NCBI GenBank assembly: GCA_027943335.1
Contig: BSBK01000873.1
Coordinates: 1,252,001-1,316,000, forward strand
DNA: 64,000 bases
Reading direction: 5' to 3'
DNA from: Chamaecyparis obtusa
Taxonomy: Eukaryota; Streptophyta; Pinopsida; Cupressales; Cupressaceae
Under the pieces are notes generated by a model, which made no database searches, had not been told where the DNA came from, and was given only the letters and a program-made list of their open reading frames with translations. How positions within the stretch are numbered: position 1 is the stretch's first letter; each line of letters begins with the position of its first letter. Below, one piece after another: positions 45,030 through 57,508 of this stretch. Both the position numbers and the translations under genes were made by a program.

Positions 45030-45989
45030 TACAATTGCAATGAATCCAATTTCTTCTTCACCTGATTCTTCATCTAAAAATCCATCCCCAACAAAGTAAC
45101 ATTCCTTAGAGTACTTAGGCTTGTAATCCTTTTTGAACTTTCTAGCTCTAGTAGGACACTTAGATGCAAAGCGACCTATCTTATTACATGAAAATCACTT
45201 AAATGGAAATTGACCTTCATATTTTCTTTTTCCTTTCTTTTCTCTTTTGGAAATCATAGCAATAAAATCATATAAAGTTTTTTCTTCATCATCATCATCA
45301 TCAAAATTACCAAAAGTGTTTGTAGATTTCTTACCATGAACTGTTGCTTTGAAGGCTGTCTCACTTTTAGGTTCTGTCTTTAATCTTGAAATCTCAAAAG
45401 CTGAGATTTTGGTGATCAAGGTCTCTCTCTTGAAATTAGATGTAAGCTACATGGTCTCATCAAGAATGTTGATCTTGCTTTCATATTCTAGAGTGAGATT
45501 AGTCATCAACTTGTCCATAATGTCTTCCTTTGAGATCTCTCCACCATTGTTCCTGATTCCAACAACTGCTTCATTGATCCTTTGATTATAAGCTCTGATG
45601 TTTTCTTCAGGTAGCATCTCTAATGCATTGTATCTTTTCTTCCAAGTTTTTCTATGCACATCCTTTTCTTGTTTATCTCCTTCAAATATGTCTGCTAGGT
45701 ACTTCCATATCTTGTGTGTGGTGTCTACCTTCTTTATCTCTGAAAACTCACTATCTGATAGGGCACTGATAAGGGCTTCTTTAGCAATAGCATTCTGATG
45801 AAACAATTCCTTTTGTGTTTTAGTAGCATCATCCTATCCAAGGTCTTCTAGGGTAGGGATCTTGGATGCTTTGAAAGTTACATTAAAAAATTCAAAACCA
45901 ATGCATTGAAGATGAGTCACCATCTTGTTCTTCCAATCAAGATAGTTCTCTCCATCAAACTTAGGACTCTCTTTCCTGAAGTATTCCAT
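45030..45989 (-). pseudogene. gag: Copia gag (UBN2-type) with damaged zinc knuckle
   Basis: FDGENYLDWKNKMVTHLQC at the start and HKIWKYLADIFEGDKQ are the typical copia gag signatures. An acidic linker (FDDDDDEEKTLYDF) follows. The CCHC knuckle near 45,160-45,200 reads SCNKIGRFASKCP: the first Cys position is a stop and the His is Arg, so RNA binding would be lost even without the other stops. Confidence 0.85.
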
Positions 45990-46029
45990 CTGATCAACCT
46001 CAAGCTATTAAAATTTCTCTCTGAGGCAC

Positions 46030-46046
46030 TTGGCTTTGATACCAAT
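46030..46046 (-). other. Copia primer-binding site, initiator Met type
   Basis: Minus strand reads TTGGTATCAAAGCCA right after the 5' LTR end. It matches the usual copia site complementary to initiator tRNA-Met (TGGTATCAGAGCC) except for one base. Confidence 0.9.
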
Positions 46047-48424
46047 TGTTAGGAATAGTCCCAAGAGATAATTGAGAGGGGAGGGGGGTGAATCAGTTAT
46101 CTATAAGATTCAATTATTTATCCAATTAAGTATACTTAAACATAAAGCATAAACATAATGAAAGAACACATGAAAACAACACCAATATTTTGGTTAAGGG
46201 GAAACCCAAATAGGTAAAAGCCCCAGTGGGACTTGATACCCACTAATATTCTGTACTAGTGTATAATGATCCTTGCTAGAAGATCCTTTACCCTGTTAGG
46301 AGTAGCTTTACAATATATTAAGTACAGTAGACTTGGTCAAGGGTCAGACCCTGTTAGGAGTCTTTTACAATTGTCCCTGTTAGGGGAGAGGACACACTAT
46401 CTGAGAGCTCACTACTCAAAAGGGGTGAAGGCTACAACCTTCTAAATAACAGATACACACTATATCTGGTTCTTGGTGAACTGCGCTTTGACCTGTTGTC
46501 TTGATCAGTTCCAATGAATAGCACAAATACTCTACTTGATCACATAGACCTTCTTCTGATGGTTCAAAACTTCACACACTCTTCTCTTCTCTAGTTAATC
46601 ATCCATGAACCACACTCAAGAAATCACAAATGACTGTCTATTGTATGCACCCTAAAATGGTCACCTAGACTTTGGGCCCCATTTATTAATTTATCAATTT
46701 CTTGAATCAATGTTTTGCAACATTTTTATTTCAAATCAATTTCCTTGATCAAATTGCAATTAATTCAAATATTTCTAAGGTTTGATCATTTCATCAATAA
46801 TTTTGTTTAATTAAAAGAAACATTCCCTTTTAAATAAATAAAATAATCTTATTTAATTGAAAGAAGTATCTTAAATGAAATAATCTTATTTAATTAAAAT
46901 CCCTTTTAATTAAATGATTTTATCTTATTTAATATCTCTCTTTTAATTAAATAATCTTATCTTGTTTAATTAATAGAGAATCCCTCTTTTAAATAAATAA
47001 AATCCCCCACTTAAAGCTTTCTTTGTGATGGAAAAGGAAATAAATCAAATAAAAATAAACAAAATCCTTTTTCCCTCTTCACTTTCCAAGTGGTGGGCCT
47101 TCTTTCCTCTTTTTTGCCTCTTTAGGGATTTATCCCACATTGCCCTTGAGGATACATTTCCCTCCACACTTTCTTATATAAGGAGCCCTCTCCTTCTCAT
47201 TTGATATCTAGAATTCTTAGGCTATTGTTATGCTGCAGGTTTCGAGAGCAATCTTGGAAGAAGCTTTTGAGCATTTTGAGCTTGGATATTTGAGACTTCT
47301 TTCTTCTTGTCTTCTTCTCTCATGTGTCATGGAAATCCATAGTTTAGATTAGCATTGCATTTACATAATAGTTTAGATTCATGTTTCCTTTCATAGATTA
47401 ACATTGTATAAGCATTTCTTTTAATAGAATAGTTTACTTTCTTGCATTGTTATCATTTAGAATAGCTTCTATTTTCATTTGCATGCAATAACTTGATGAT
47501 CATGGAGACTAGCATTCTTGCTTTTCCTCTTTGAATCTCTCATTTATTGGTGTACTTGCATGGGCATAATTAGGTCAATTTGAGTTCCTCTAATACAAAC
47601 TCTTGCACTCCATGAATAGAGATCTATGAGTCACCATTTGAGACCTCATTTTTGAGTGATCTCGAATCTAATGACTCATAGAAGTGTGACACATTTTTAG
47701 CACACAGCTATATATATCTTTCCTCTAAATGATATAATCAAGTTAGCCTATTAGAACCACCTTGAAATCATATTAGAGAAACCATAACAAACTTCAACAA
47801 ACATTATCTTGACTCTACTATGCACACAACATATTCTGGGACCTTTCTTGATAAGATAAATGTAGACGCACGCTACACACTGTCAGCTCTACTAAAACAA
47901 TTGGATCTTTCTCCATAAGCTGAATTAAATCATGTGCTCTTAACCAAACATCAATAACTTATCTCTAAGCTTAACTCCAAGGGCACATACCCTAAAGATA
48001 GGCACAACTCTAGAACCAATAAAATCTCCGTCAGCTCTGCTGAACAAACACAAGAAATTGCTACTGGCGAATAGAGACTACATAACTTTACTTTCATTCA
48101 TCATCAGATCATGCATCCATGAACTTAACATCAATAACATGTCTTAAACATATATCCAAGTGCACAAGGATCCATGATAACTGTATGGACAACCATACAC
48201 AAAACACTATCTATTACTCTGTCAGGAACACTACTGACACAAGCTGCTATATAACTGTCTGTACTAACAGTTAACCTCTGCACCCATGATATCATGCTGA
48301 TATAATGTCCATGATACATATACTAAAAGCTTACTGCATAAGACTTCCACACATGCTACTTTCCATATGTTGTCATCAATGACAAACATATAGTTAGTAC
48401 TGGCCTACTGGCAAATCTCCAATA
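46047..48424 (-). repeat. Copia 5' LTR, interrupted by a solo LTR
   Basis: Aligns with 40,218-41,525 except for the block 46,642-47,711. The right end reads CCAATA instead of CCAACA. Confidence 0.93.
46642..47706 (+). mobile_element. Solo LTR (1,065 bp) nested in the copia LTR
   Basis: Begins TGTATGCACC and ends AGCACACA, nearly inverted tips. The flanks TCTAT and GCTAT form a 5-bp target duplication with one mismatch, and the uninterrupted site exists at 40,807-40,815. It contains a TATA-like CTTATATAAGG near 47,172 followed by a plausible leader, which suggests plus-strand orientation. No internal domain, so it is a solo LTR left by recombination. Confidence 0.8.
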
Positions 48425-48429
48425 GTTAT

Positions 48430-51400
48430 ATCCGACTAACTCTTAGACTAAAAAGATCAAGACCTTGCCCCAAGCTCCACCATTCATAGGGCACCATGAT
48501 ATAAAGGATCGAAGCAACCATGAGGAGGTGGACCAAGGAAGCCCAAGATAAAAGATAAACAAAGATCCAAAAGTACCAGAGAAATAAAAAGTATCTCATA
48601 AAATCTTTTTGCCATGAGGGTGATGGATGATTTGATTGGTCCGATATGATGAAAGATACATCCTGTGAAGACTGAGGATGGTTGGATAGACTAGGATTCA
48701 TGAGAAAAGAGACAAGTGAGAGAATCAAACCTCAAAGGGACTAAAGGATGGTTGATGAAGCACTTAGCTAGATAGGGACAAAGGTCGTGATGAAATAAAG
48801 ACTGACTAACACAAAGGATGGGACCTAAAGACACATATGTAAAAATGGGCCTAGGTGGGGACATGATTGACGCTATGTACAAGACACAAACTAAAATATG
48901 TATAGGGGATTGGGGAGGAAGGCTATGATGAAAATATGGGCATGATGATGCCCTGGTCAATATGGAAAGCCAAGATGGACCGATGGTGGGTAGGGTGATG
49001 ATGGATTGGGAAGGATGCATCCCAATGATGGTGATTGGATTGAGATCAAGGCTTGTAACAAGAAATAAGGATGTGATTGGATGGGTTGATTGATGTTTGG
49101 GTTTGGATATCTTAGAGGATATGGATAGGATTTTCATATGATGGTAGATTGCTACTAGCATTATGATATGAATGGATGTCATTGGATTGCATGGGGGGTA
49201 GCCTAGAGCTAGATACCAATGACAAGGGAGGTACTAGGTGATGGAAAGATGGAGGAAATGTTGAGGGATGGGGATGGAGGAATTTTTGAGGGATTTTTAT
49301 AGAGGAATTCTTGGGGATTGGATGGAGGCATCACATGGGGATGTGGATAGAGGAATTGTTGAGGGATGGATGGAGGAAATGTTGAGGGATTGGATGGAGG
49401 TATCGCTTGGGGGTGTGGATAGAGGAATTGTTGAGGGATGGATGGAGGAAATGTTGAGGGATTGGATGGAGGTATCATTTGGGGGTGTGGATAGAGGAAT
49501 TTTTGAGGGATGTATGTTTTGGAAAGATTGGAGGAAAATGCTTAGGGATTGATGCTAGAGGGACTGCTAAGGGATTTGGATGGGAGGATTGGAGGAAGAT
49601 AAGTATTTGGATGGAGGAACATATGGATTTGGAGGATAAAGATGGGAAGATATGAAAGGATAGGGAGATGAAAGGAATACAGATGTGATAAGGTATCCAA
49701 GGAATATGTCACCAAGGAATAAGATGCCCCTACTTAGGATAGTTCACGTATTTAGAGGTACTAGGAGGGGGTATGATAGGATGAAAGATAAGACGATAAG
49801 AGGATGAGGAAGGTAGATGGAAGCTTAGGAATAATTGGTGGATAAGAGGAATGGATGGAAGGAAATGGATGGAGGATAAGCTGATAGGAATTATGGATGG
49901 ATAGAGGATAGGTGTGCCAAAAGTATGTATACCTGGTGGTCTCTATTTCTATATCAAGATTCGAAGGAGGATGGAGGAGGTGAGATACAGATGGGATGGA
50001 CTAGATGCTAGATAGGATGTGCTAGAAGAAAAATTGCCCCCAGTTGTGGAGTGGATCTAGATGGAGGGATTATGCATGACACCTATTTTCTAGATTTTGA
50101 TCATGGTACTTGTCCAGGGTGCTTGAATTGCCAAGTTTTCACCATTGGACAAATATTTTTCTTTTTTTGATATATTTTTTTACTTTTTCTGAATTTTTCC
50201 GAATGGATGTTGGTACAACCTTATTTGGAGGGATGGATTTATACAAAAACATGGATGAGATGAGGGAGATGGTGGATATGCATGGGGTGAGAGATGTGTT
50301 GGTAGAAGGTGTTTGGATGGAACGATGGAAAGTGATTAGGATAGGAGGATGTTGTCAGGACCAACATTGGCACATGTTGTGAGATGGGTGGATGAAGTGG
50401 ATGGGGTGTGGAAGGTATATGTGGATATGATGGAGGAGTTATGATAGGGGATCTTGGGACATAAGGACCTAGGATAGATTTAGGAGATGTAGGATGGGAA
50501 TGAGTAGCTGATGGATTAGCAACTTTGGATGCCATTGTGGATATTTCTTTTATTACATCTTTTTTCTTTTGGATCCACATAGTCTTTTCTTTTGCTTTGG
50601 TGGGCCTTTGTGGCCATTGGGATATATTGGATTCTACTTTTTCTTTGATGGGACTTTATGGCCATAGGGATGCTCTAGATCACTTGATTGGATTATGCTT
50701 TTCTTGAGCATGTCTTTTTGAGTGGACATGACAATCTTTAGATCTTTTTGGATAGTTGCCTTTATGAATTTTTGATATGGCATCTAAATTGCAAGGAGCA
50801 TTAGAATGAATATGCGGATATGTGAGAGATGGAGGATATATGAATGGAGAGATGGAAGGATATTGGCAGATAGGAGATTTGGGAATGTGCCTTTGTTGAT
50901 CCTAACTAGGAATGTTTGGATTTTGGATGAAGGATTTAGTAGGACAAGATGGGTGATGATATTTTGGGATGTAAGGGCCCAAAATGGACTTGGCATGTGA
51001 AGGATATGCAATGGTAGAATTTGGGACATAGGGACCCAAAATGGATTTGAAGGATGAAGGAGGAATGTGATAGGTTGTCCTCGGTTGCAATAATGGAGGA
51101 GGAGGAATAGTGTTGTATTCTTTGGAGGGATGATGGGGAGATGTGATGGTGTGTTTGGATGGGTTCTTGAATTTTTCTTTATCTATACCAAAATTTCTAG
51201 AGGAATTGCCTTCTTGAGATGTGTGACCAATACCACATGATTTTGGATGTTTCTTATCTTGGATGGGCTCTAGATTTCCTTATTTATGAGAACCTAAGCC
51301 TTTACCTTGATAATTCCATTTCTTGGGCATTTTATCCAAGAAGGGATACTTATGACTTGGGGAATAAGATAAACTTCTAGTTTTAGGTGTTGCAGTGGAA

Positions 51401-52726
51401 GATATGAAACTGATGCTTCTGCTTCAAGTGGACTACCATTGACAAATATAAGTGGACCAAGAGGATAGAGTGATGGTAGTGGGATATTTTGGATTGGAGT
51501 ATCCTCAATTATAGAGGATGAGATGATGAGATCTTGACTAGGATTGGAGGATGGTGATGGATCTTGAGATGGAAGAATTAGAATTATAGGATCTTGGATT
51601 GGGGGTCATGGAAGCAATAGAACATGCAATAGAGGAAGTGAACGGATTGGATCTTGATTTTCATATATGGTTACTTCAACATAATTTTGGACAAGATCTA
51701 GATTGGATTGGATTGGTGTGGATAGGGTGATGGGGGATGTATGGATGGATTCTTTAGATGGAGTGGATGAAACGCTGAGAGATTATGCAATTATGATGGT
51801 AGGAAGAAGGGTGAACTCATGAGGCTCATCATATGTGTTTTGGATAATGCTAGGAGGAAGAGATGTGGATGGGGATTGGATGGATTCAACACATAGAGGG
51901 GATTCAATGATGATAGGATATGGAAGAGGATCAATAGGTGGGGTAGATGGAAGAAGGGTAATAGGTGTGGGTGATGGAGAAGAAATGAAGGATGTGGAAG
52001 GTGGATGGGAATCATCACTAGTAGCTTCACATGAGAGAGTTAGATGACATGACTCATCAACTTTAGGAGATGATTTTTTTGTTGGCTTCCTTGTGAAACT
52101 CCTTGGAGACTTGTGTGTAGATGGGGGGAAGCTAACATAGTCCACATTTGTAGCAATGGGTTGTGAACTTGGTTGGATAAATGAGGGTGTAGAAACATGT
52201 GTAGGAGATGACATGGATAGATAGTTCACATAAGTAGGCATGGGGATGACTTGTGAAATAGATTGACTAATTGATGGGGTAGGGGTGATGGATTGAGGCA
52301 TGGAATATGAAGTGGATTGAGAGATGAAGGTTTCTCATGGAATGGGATTAGTGGTAATATAGGTAGGAATGGAAGGTGGTAGATTGAGATAGGATGGAGG
52401 AGATGGAGGATAAAGGTAGGATAGATTGGATGGTGGATTATAAATAATATGGGGATTATGGTGATGGATTGGAAGGATGGGGTCATGGTTTTGAAAATGG
52501 TTTGGAGGATAAGGAGATGGAGGATTTGGATTAGGATGTGGGGGATAAGTGGGTGCAATATAGGAAGAAGGTATGGATAATGGATTTCCTTTGTCAAAGG
52601 TATGATAAGTAGTACTAGCGAGTATGTATGGAGAACTAATGGGGTAGTTTGGAGGAATGATTGGATTCTGAGGGATGTTTGGAGCAAGATTGCTAAGGTT
52701 TTCAAAGTATTCATCATGATCAACAA
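48430..52726 (-). pseudogene. Family A copy 2: long Pro/Ser/Thr-rich decayed ORF
   Basis: On the minus strand a Pro-rich frame can be followed from 52,726 to about 48,700 with stops. 51,783-52,301 is open for 172 codons (TPTPSISQSISQVIPMPTYV; SPRSFTRKPTKKSSP). Next come WNYQGKGLGSHK and GNLEPIQDKKHPKSCGIGHT near 51,200-51,330, then the repeated motif KSILGPYVP/KSILGPYIP at 50,970-51,060 and again near 50,475. The ~30-residue PHPQ/PPSNPSTF repeat at 49,209-49,478 is last. It has no enzyme motif and low complexity. In copy 1 the matching parts keep the same motifs, so the protein was once under constraint or at least shared. Function unknown. Confidence 0.5.
49240..49545. repeat. ~90-bp tandem repeat of family A copy 2
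   Basis: The same three-unit array as at 4,640-4,935 (GATGGAGGAAATGTTGAGGG units), with a few changes between copies. Confidence 0.75.
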
Positions 52727-52756
52727 GACTATTTTCCCTTTGCTATATATTTGTTT

Positions 52757-54600
52757 CTAGTAGTCGTTGACTCCACTCTGACTCCCTAGAGTAAATGCAA
52801 TTGGTGGATTATCATCCTCATTGTCTGCATTTTCATCCTGATCACTGTTGTTGTATGTCATGGTAGGATGATCCAAATTCCATAATTTTCTAAACTCTAT
52901 ATCCTCGTCTATGTCATCTAGATCTAAAATGGTCTTTGGTTCACCAGGATCCTTTCTCATACTCCAAAAATCATTCATTTTTGTTCGAGTCCATTTTCTA
53001 TACTTACAATCTTCTACTATTTTCTTTTGTATTTTTATTGTTTGATGGATGAGAAGCTTTTTCATAGAAATTATAGGACATCCTAGGCTGTACAATGCCC
53101 TAGTTTATTAATGTCATAATTTGTGATGAAAACTGTTCAACTAAAAATTTTTCCTCAGCGGAAACTTTCTCCATCTCTTTTTTAATGTCATCCGAGCTAT
53201 CCTTGTTTTTCAAATTCTCTAGTAATGGTTACTTTCATGTTGAAATAAGTTTGCAGAGTTCTTATTAGCAACAAGCATTGTTTGAATGATGTTGAGTGGA
53301 TCATACTTCCAGTACCACTCTAAATCAAATTGAAAAATTTATAAAAAATGTTTTGCCACTTTGAATGCCTTTTTCCCAAATGTTAACCCTCCAATTGAGA
53401 AAGGTAAGGAAGGGAATATGCTCTTCTTCGACTGGCTAGTGAAGAGTCTATCTGTGCTCTCTAGTTGTAGTACATATTCTATTACAAACACCTTGTCTGT
53501 CAAATGCATTGGAAGTTTGTGGGGTTTTAGTTCTAATCTGTAAGACATTAGCACCATGTATTCCTGCATTAAGTACTAGTCAGCCAATTGAATTGTGCTT
53601 CCAAGTTGGATGCAATCCCTACATGAAGTAGACAATCTGGGCAGTGGAGTGCTTGTTATTTTTTTGTACAATGGTGCCAAAAAGAAGTCTACCAAATTAC
53701 TATAATTACTTCTGTTATCATACATCCTTATATGAGGTGTCCAATTATATATTGAATTACCTATCGGTCCTTTCCCCCTCTAAATTTCAAGCTTGTTGCT
53801 GTTGCTCATTAATATTGCAACATGCTTGGCTAGCAGAAGATAACACAAGTAGGTTGTGAACCTAAATGTCTTAGAATTGCCTCTTTTAATTATTTCTAAT
53901 TATTCTTGCATCGATTGAACCACATATCCAACAAAATTATATCTTACTGGTTTATTGACACAATGGATATCCCAAATCAACTAAAGAATGCTAGCACCCA
54001 CTTCCCTATTATTTTCCAGTCCCAGGAAAAATGCTAGTGAGGATATAGTATCCTGAACCCATGGCACAAAAATGTTGAAATCATAAGGAGGCTTATGGTT
54101 CTCATCCAATGAAACATTTGCCTCTACAACTATTAGACCCTTTATAGATTAATCTTTTACATTTGGTGCGACTGCCTCATATTCCTCTGCTAGCAATTCC
54201 AGGTCAATATGGACATTACAATTTTGTTAGTCAAACCCTAGGTCTAGAAAATTGAGAAATTCTTCCTAGGTTATTGATAAAATTTCTTCTTGATTATTTT
54301 TATTCACAATTTCTTTTCTTTCTTCATCATAATTTTTTGCACAAATCAAGACAATTTCTGGCAAAGGGAAAACTTTAGGTAATGATATGTGACCCAAACC
54401 AACATCCCACAAAGAAACTTTATTCATTTTTGTACCTATCATTGGATTAAATTTTATAAATTCAGACCTCTTTGGCCCAGTTGCCTTACTGCACAATGTA
54501 TGTTTAATTGCTATAACTCTCCTTTCACCATTGACAGGAGGATCATAAACGTCGTGATACTCATTAGTGAAACTAGGGATTTCTACTAGTTTTCTTCAGT
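52757..54600 (-). pseudogene. Unrecognised decayed ORF
   Basis: Minus strand, two main frames with many stops. From 54,496: FIKFNPMIGTKMNKVSLWDV, then GLGHISLPKVFPLPEIVL, then acidic EEILSIT. The frame continues through LIVVEANVSLDENHKPPYDF and FVPWVQDTISSLAFFLGLEN to about 53,900. Later parts (53,339-53,569 and 52,757-53,095, with KTILDLDDIDEDIEFRKLW) are in other frames. I do not recognise the protein. It abuts the diverged 5' half of family A copy 2 and could be its upstream gene or a separate relic. Confidence 0.35.
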
Positions 54601-55510
54601 AGATATTAAAGTTTTCCCATCTACTTTCCCCATTGTTCTTCAAAAGAATGAAAAAACATAGAATCAAAGATATCTACTAACAAAATCATAGATAATAACA
54701 AACTAATTAAGAAAAACCCGATTGTACATGCAAGAATTAAAATTTCAAAATCAAGTTAAACTAAATTTTTGACATTACAAAATCAGGATGCATCAAGCTA
54801 GATATCTTACTCGAAATTAAATTTTGAAATTTGGATAGATAGAAGTTAGAATGGCTAAGGTTCTCATAGTCACAAATTACAGTCTCAAAATCTTTGGTGA
54901 CAATTCAACAGTTCTTTTTAGCTCTGCTGCTATGAGTCGATAGGTTTTTAAAAAGGAAACGTTAAAAACCTTTCGTTAAGTGTAACATTTAAACCAAAAT
55001 TTTGGAATCCTTTTAATGTTTTATCTCCGCATGATATAATGGTACGTAATATTTTCAATGAATTACACGTGTCACATTTTCAGAGCGAGTTTGCAGAAAA
55101 GGTTTTTGAAACCCATAGTACTTCCGAAATACAACTTCAACCGTTCATCTCTTGTAATCCAACAATTTTCATGATTTTAAAATATTAATAATTTAATACA
55201 CACTAATGAATATAATCATTAACTATATTCACTTAGAATTCATGCATTGGAGAATACCTCATCCATGAAATTTGAACCACTCACCATTAAATGATAAAGT
55301 TTGGAAACATTTAACTATTACATGAAACAAAAGTGCAACACAATTTTTTTTTATTATATTAGGCAAAATTTCATTACAATTCAATGATTCCCATAGGCCA
55401 TATCTATTAATGATTCTTATAATCAAAATAAAAAAGAAAAGCACTTCGATTTTCTTAAAATATTTTCATTTTTTTTTTTAAGCATACGTGATTACAATTT
55501 ACATCATTAA
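54601..55510. other. Non-coding, no feature seen
   Basis: AT-rich, no ORF with protein-like composition and no repeat shared with the rest of the window. Confidence 0.45.
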
Positions 55511-55512
55511 AA

Positions 55513-56147
55513 AAACCCTGGTAAGCTACTACCACCAGAGGGAGACATGGTAGAGACTAGGTAGACTCAGGGACTATCCGTCTGAGGCTCCCTTCCTTCT
55601 GTGTGGAACTTTAAAGAGAGGATAATCTCAGATAATTCTTCTAGCCATTGATAGTGCTCGATTTCCTCTAGTAGGTGCCACTTCTAGAGGAAATCCCTCC
55701 CAATCTGTGCCCATTTTTGATGACGCGTGAGCTTCTCAACATCAAGGTTTAGTAGAAATGGTTGCCTGGGCACATTTAATCCTGGTTGTAGAAGCCTAGG
55801 AAAATCATTTGCCCAAGGATTTCCAAACCTAATTTTTGCAAATAGGACAACATTCACATCATCACCGAGGTACTCTTCTCTAAAAACTTTCCTCAGAAGC
55901 ATGAGAATATCCACCTTTTCCCCCCAAGGTCCAATAGAGATGCCAAGAACTGAGATGAAATGTCGGTGTTAATTCTATATCTATTTTCACTCTCCAGAAA
56001 TTCATGTCCCAACACCATCCTTATAGCCTCCTTGGTGAAGGCTCCCAACTCTGTAGTAATAGACACTAGGATTAGGTCTGTGACCAGGCCCAAAAAGGCC
56101 TTTTGATGCTCCAAGGTAGTGCATCTCAAATGAATTGGAGTGTCCAT
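55513..56147 (-). pseudogene. Unrecognised ~210-codon ORF with a homopolymer frameshift
   Basis: Starts MDTPIHLRCTTLEHQKAFLG, passes TTELGAFTKEAIRMVLGHEF, then shifts frame at a six-C run (55,920-55,926). It continues VDILMLLRKVFREEYLGDDV and FGNPWANDFPRLLQPGLNVP to a Gly/Ser-rich end near 55,513. At least two stops lie in the last third. The composition is that of a real globular protein. I cannot assign a family. Confidence 0.4.
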
Positions 56148-56698
56148 TAAAAATTGAAATTTTACAAACTGATATTAGCATTCTAATTTTTGACAAAAAT
56201 CAAAGAGAACCTAGTACTCACAGACTATTTTCACAAATCTATTTTCACAATCGTAAATTAACGATCGTAGATCATCTATTTATAAGTCCTGATTGAAATT
56301 ATTTCTCTACCCTAAAGATCTAATTAATTCAAAATTTAAATGGTAACTATCCTTCAAAAATTTCCAAATCTTTCATATTTAATGCAATAGTGGGTGAAAT
56401 TGGAAACAACACTTATGATAAGACATTTTCTATCTTGGGAATAATGAAGGCCAAAAGGATCACGTCATGCAGATGGACATAACAATTCTTTATTATAAAA
56501 AAACTAGAAACCTATGCCCACTCCACAAAAACAATAAGAAAAGTACGTTATCTATGAAATGGTCGTAGGAAATGAAGCTTTACCATTGATGTAAGATCAT
56601 TGAACAGTCAGAAAACAATGTCCTTAGATGACATGGTGTTTTCATTTAAGCCTTAACTTTAAGGCATTGTTCTATCAAGGTAATGAATAGCTAATAAT
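56148..56698. other. Non-coding, no feature seen
   Basis: AT-rich intergenic sequence. Ends with ATAAT, the left target duplication of the solo LTR. Confidence 0.45.
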
Positions 56699-57343
56699 TG
56701 TTAGGAATAAGGTGTCTCAACCTTGGATAATTCCTATTCTTATTATTTGTTTTGTAAAATGTATTTCTTGCAAATAATGTTGATGTGTCGGCATCTTGAA
56801 TTGTGTGTAAGGAGATCATGGCTAAAATGGTTATGATAGATTCCTATGACACGTAAGAGCTATGTCAAGAAGATTCAATGACAGGTGAAGACATGTGGCA
56901 ACTAATAAATTTGAGTACTGTACACTAATACGGTTATCTTTGGGAGTAGCCCTAAAAAGTGAAGCGCATGATATAAGCTTTTTTTAGGGTTGCGAAGAGA
57001 TGTGATGTGAGTGTATGGTTGGAGCATTTTTATGTTGTCGTGATTTGTCTTCAAATTTTTGGAAATCTTCTGAAAGAACTTGCATTACAATTGTATTGTA
57101 AGCTGTAATAGTTTTGATCAATACATTGTGCAAGTTTTGGAGTGCTGGGGTTTTTACCGAAAGGTTTCCCCAGGGTATATCATTGTGTCATTCTCTATTT
57201 TTCTGTATGCATGGTATGTGGTTGCAATATCTTTGTTTAAATAGTTAACGAATCTGAAATTGTAAGGATTTATAAGAATTTGCACAATACTCTCTTATAG
57301 AGATTAGCGTAGGAAGCTATTTCCGCACCTGAGTTTCCTTACA
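56699..57343 (+). mobile_element. Solo LTR (645 bp) with perfect target-site duplication
   Basis: Starts TGTTAGGAATAAGG and ends GTTTCCTTACA (inverted tips TGTTAGGAA / TTCCTTACA). The 5-bp duplication ATAAT is exact at 56,694-56,698 and 57,344-57,348. A TATA-like TGATATAAGC lies near 56,970. It shares the first ten bases with the copia LTR at 40,218 but not the body, so it is another copia-type family. Confidence 0.9.
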
Positions 57344-57508
57344 ATAATACCAAACATATCTGTCATTGAAAATTGAAAGGCACCATCTAAGAAGATATTA
57401 ATTGACATTACTTTAATTGATGTCATCTACTGATTGCCATTAATTAATATTTCTATCTAATATTATCAAAGATTGCCAGTAGAATTCTTATTTTTTGGTG
57501 TTAGAAAA

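Larger units (their letters stand above)
41881..45989 (-). pseudogene. Copia gag-pol polyprotein
   Basis: One polyprotein beginning at the Met in MEYFRKESPKFDGENYLDWK (45,989) and ending FEYLREQLGVIPFPNSS at 41,881. It is interrupted by stops in gag (45,835; 45,449; 45,194), after integrase, and at several points in RT. A one-base frameshift lies at about 44,095, inside the integrase region. It would supply all enzymes and the coat protein for transposition. Domain entries follow. Confidence 0.92.
40218..48424 (-). mobile_element. Ty1/copia retrotransposon, full length, 8.2 kb
   Basis: Flanked by a perfect target-site duplication, GTTAT (40,213-40,217 and 48,425-48,429), inside family A copy 2. 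LTRs at 40,218-41,525 (3') and 46,047-48,424 (5', carrying a nested solo LTR). Gag, protease, integrase, RT and RNase H lie in copia order on the minus strand. A tRNA-iMet-type primer site and a polypurine tract sit against the LTRs. Minus the nested insert and its duplication, both LTRs are 1,308 bp long. The polyprotein has about eight stops and one frameshift. Confidence 0.95.
39680..52740 (-). mobile_element. Family A LTR retroelement, copy 2, split by a copia insertion
   Basis: Matches copy 1 from 3,377 onwards: 39,680-40,217, then 48,425-50,008 (equivalent to 3,905-5,404), then 50,012-51,486 (equivalent to 16,888-18,365). It lacks the gypsy insertion, so it shows that element's empty site. 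Rightward of 51,487 it differs from copy 1 but keeps the Pro/Ser/Thr-rich character. Its 5' LTR is not in the window. The copia element 40,218-48,424 interrupts it with a GTTAT duplication. Confidence 0.75.
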
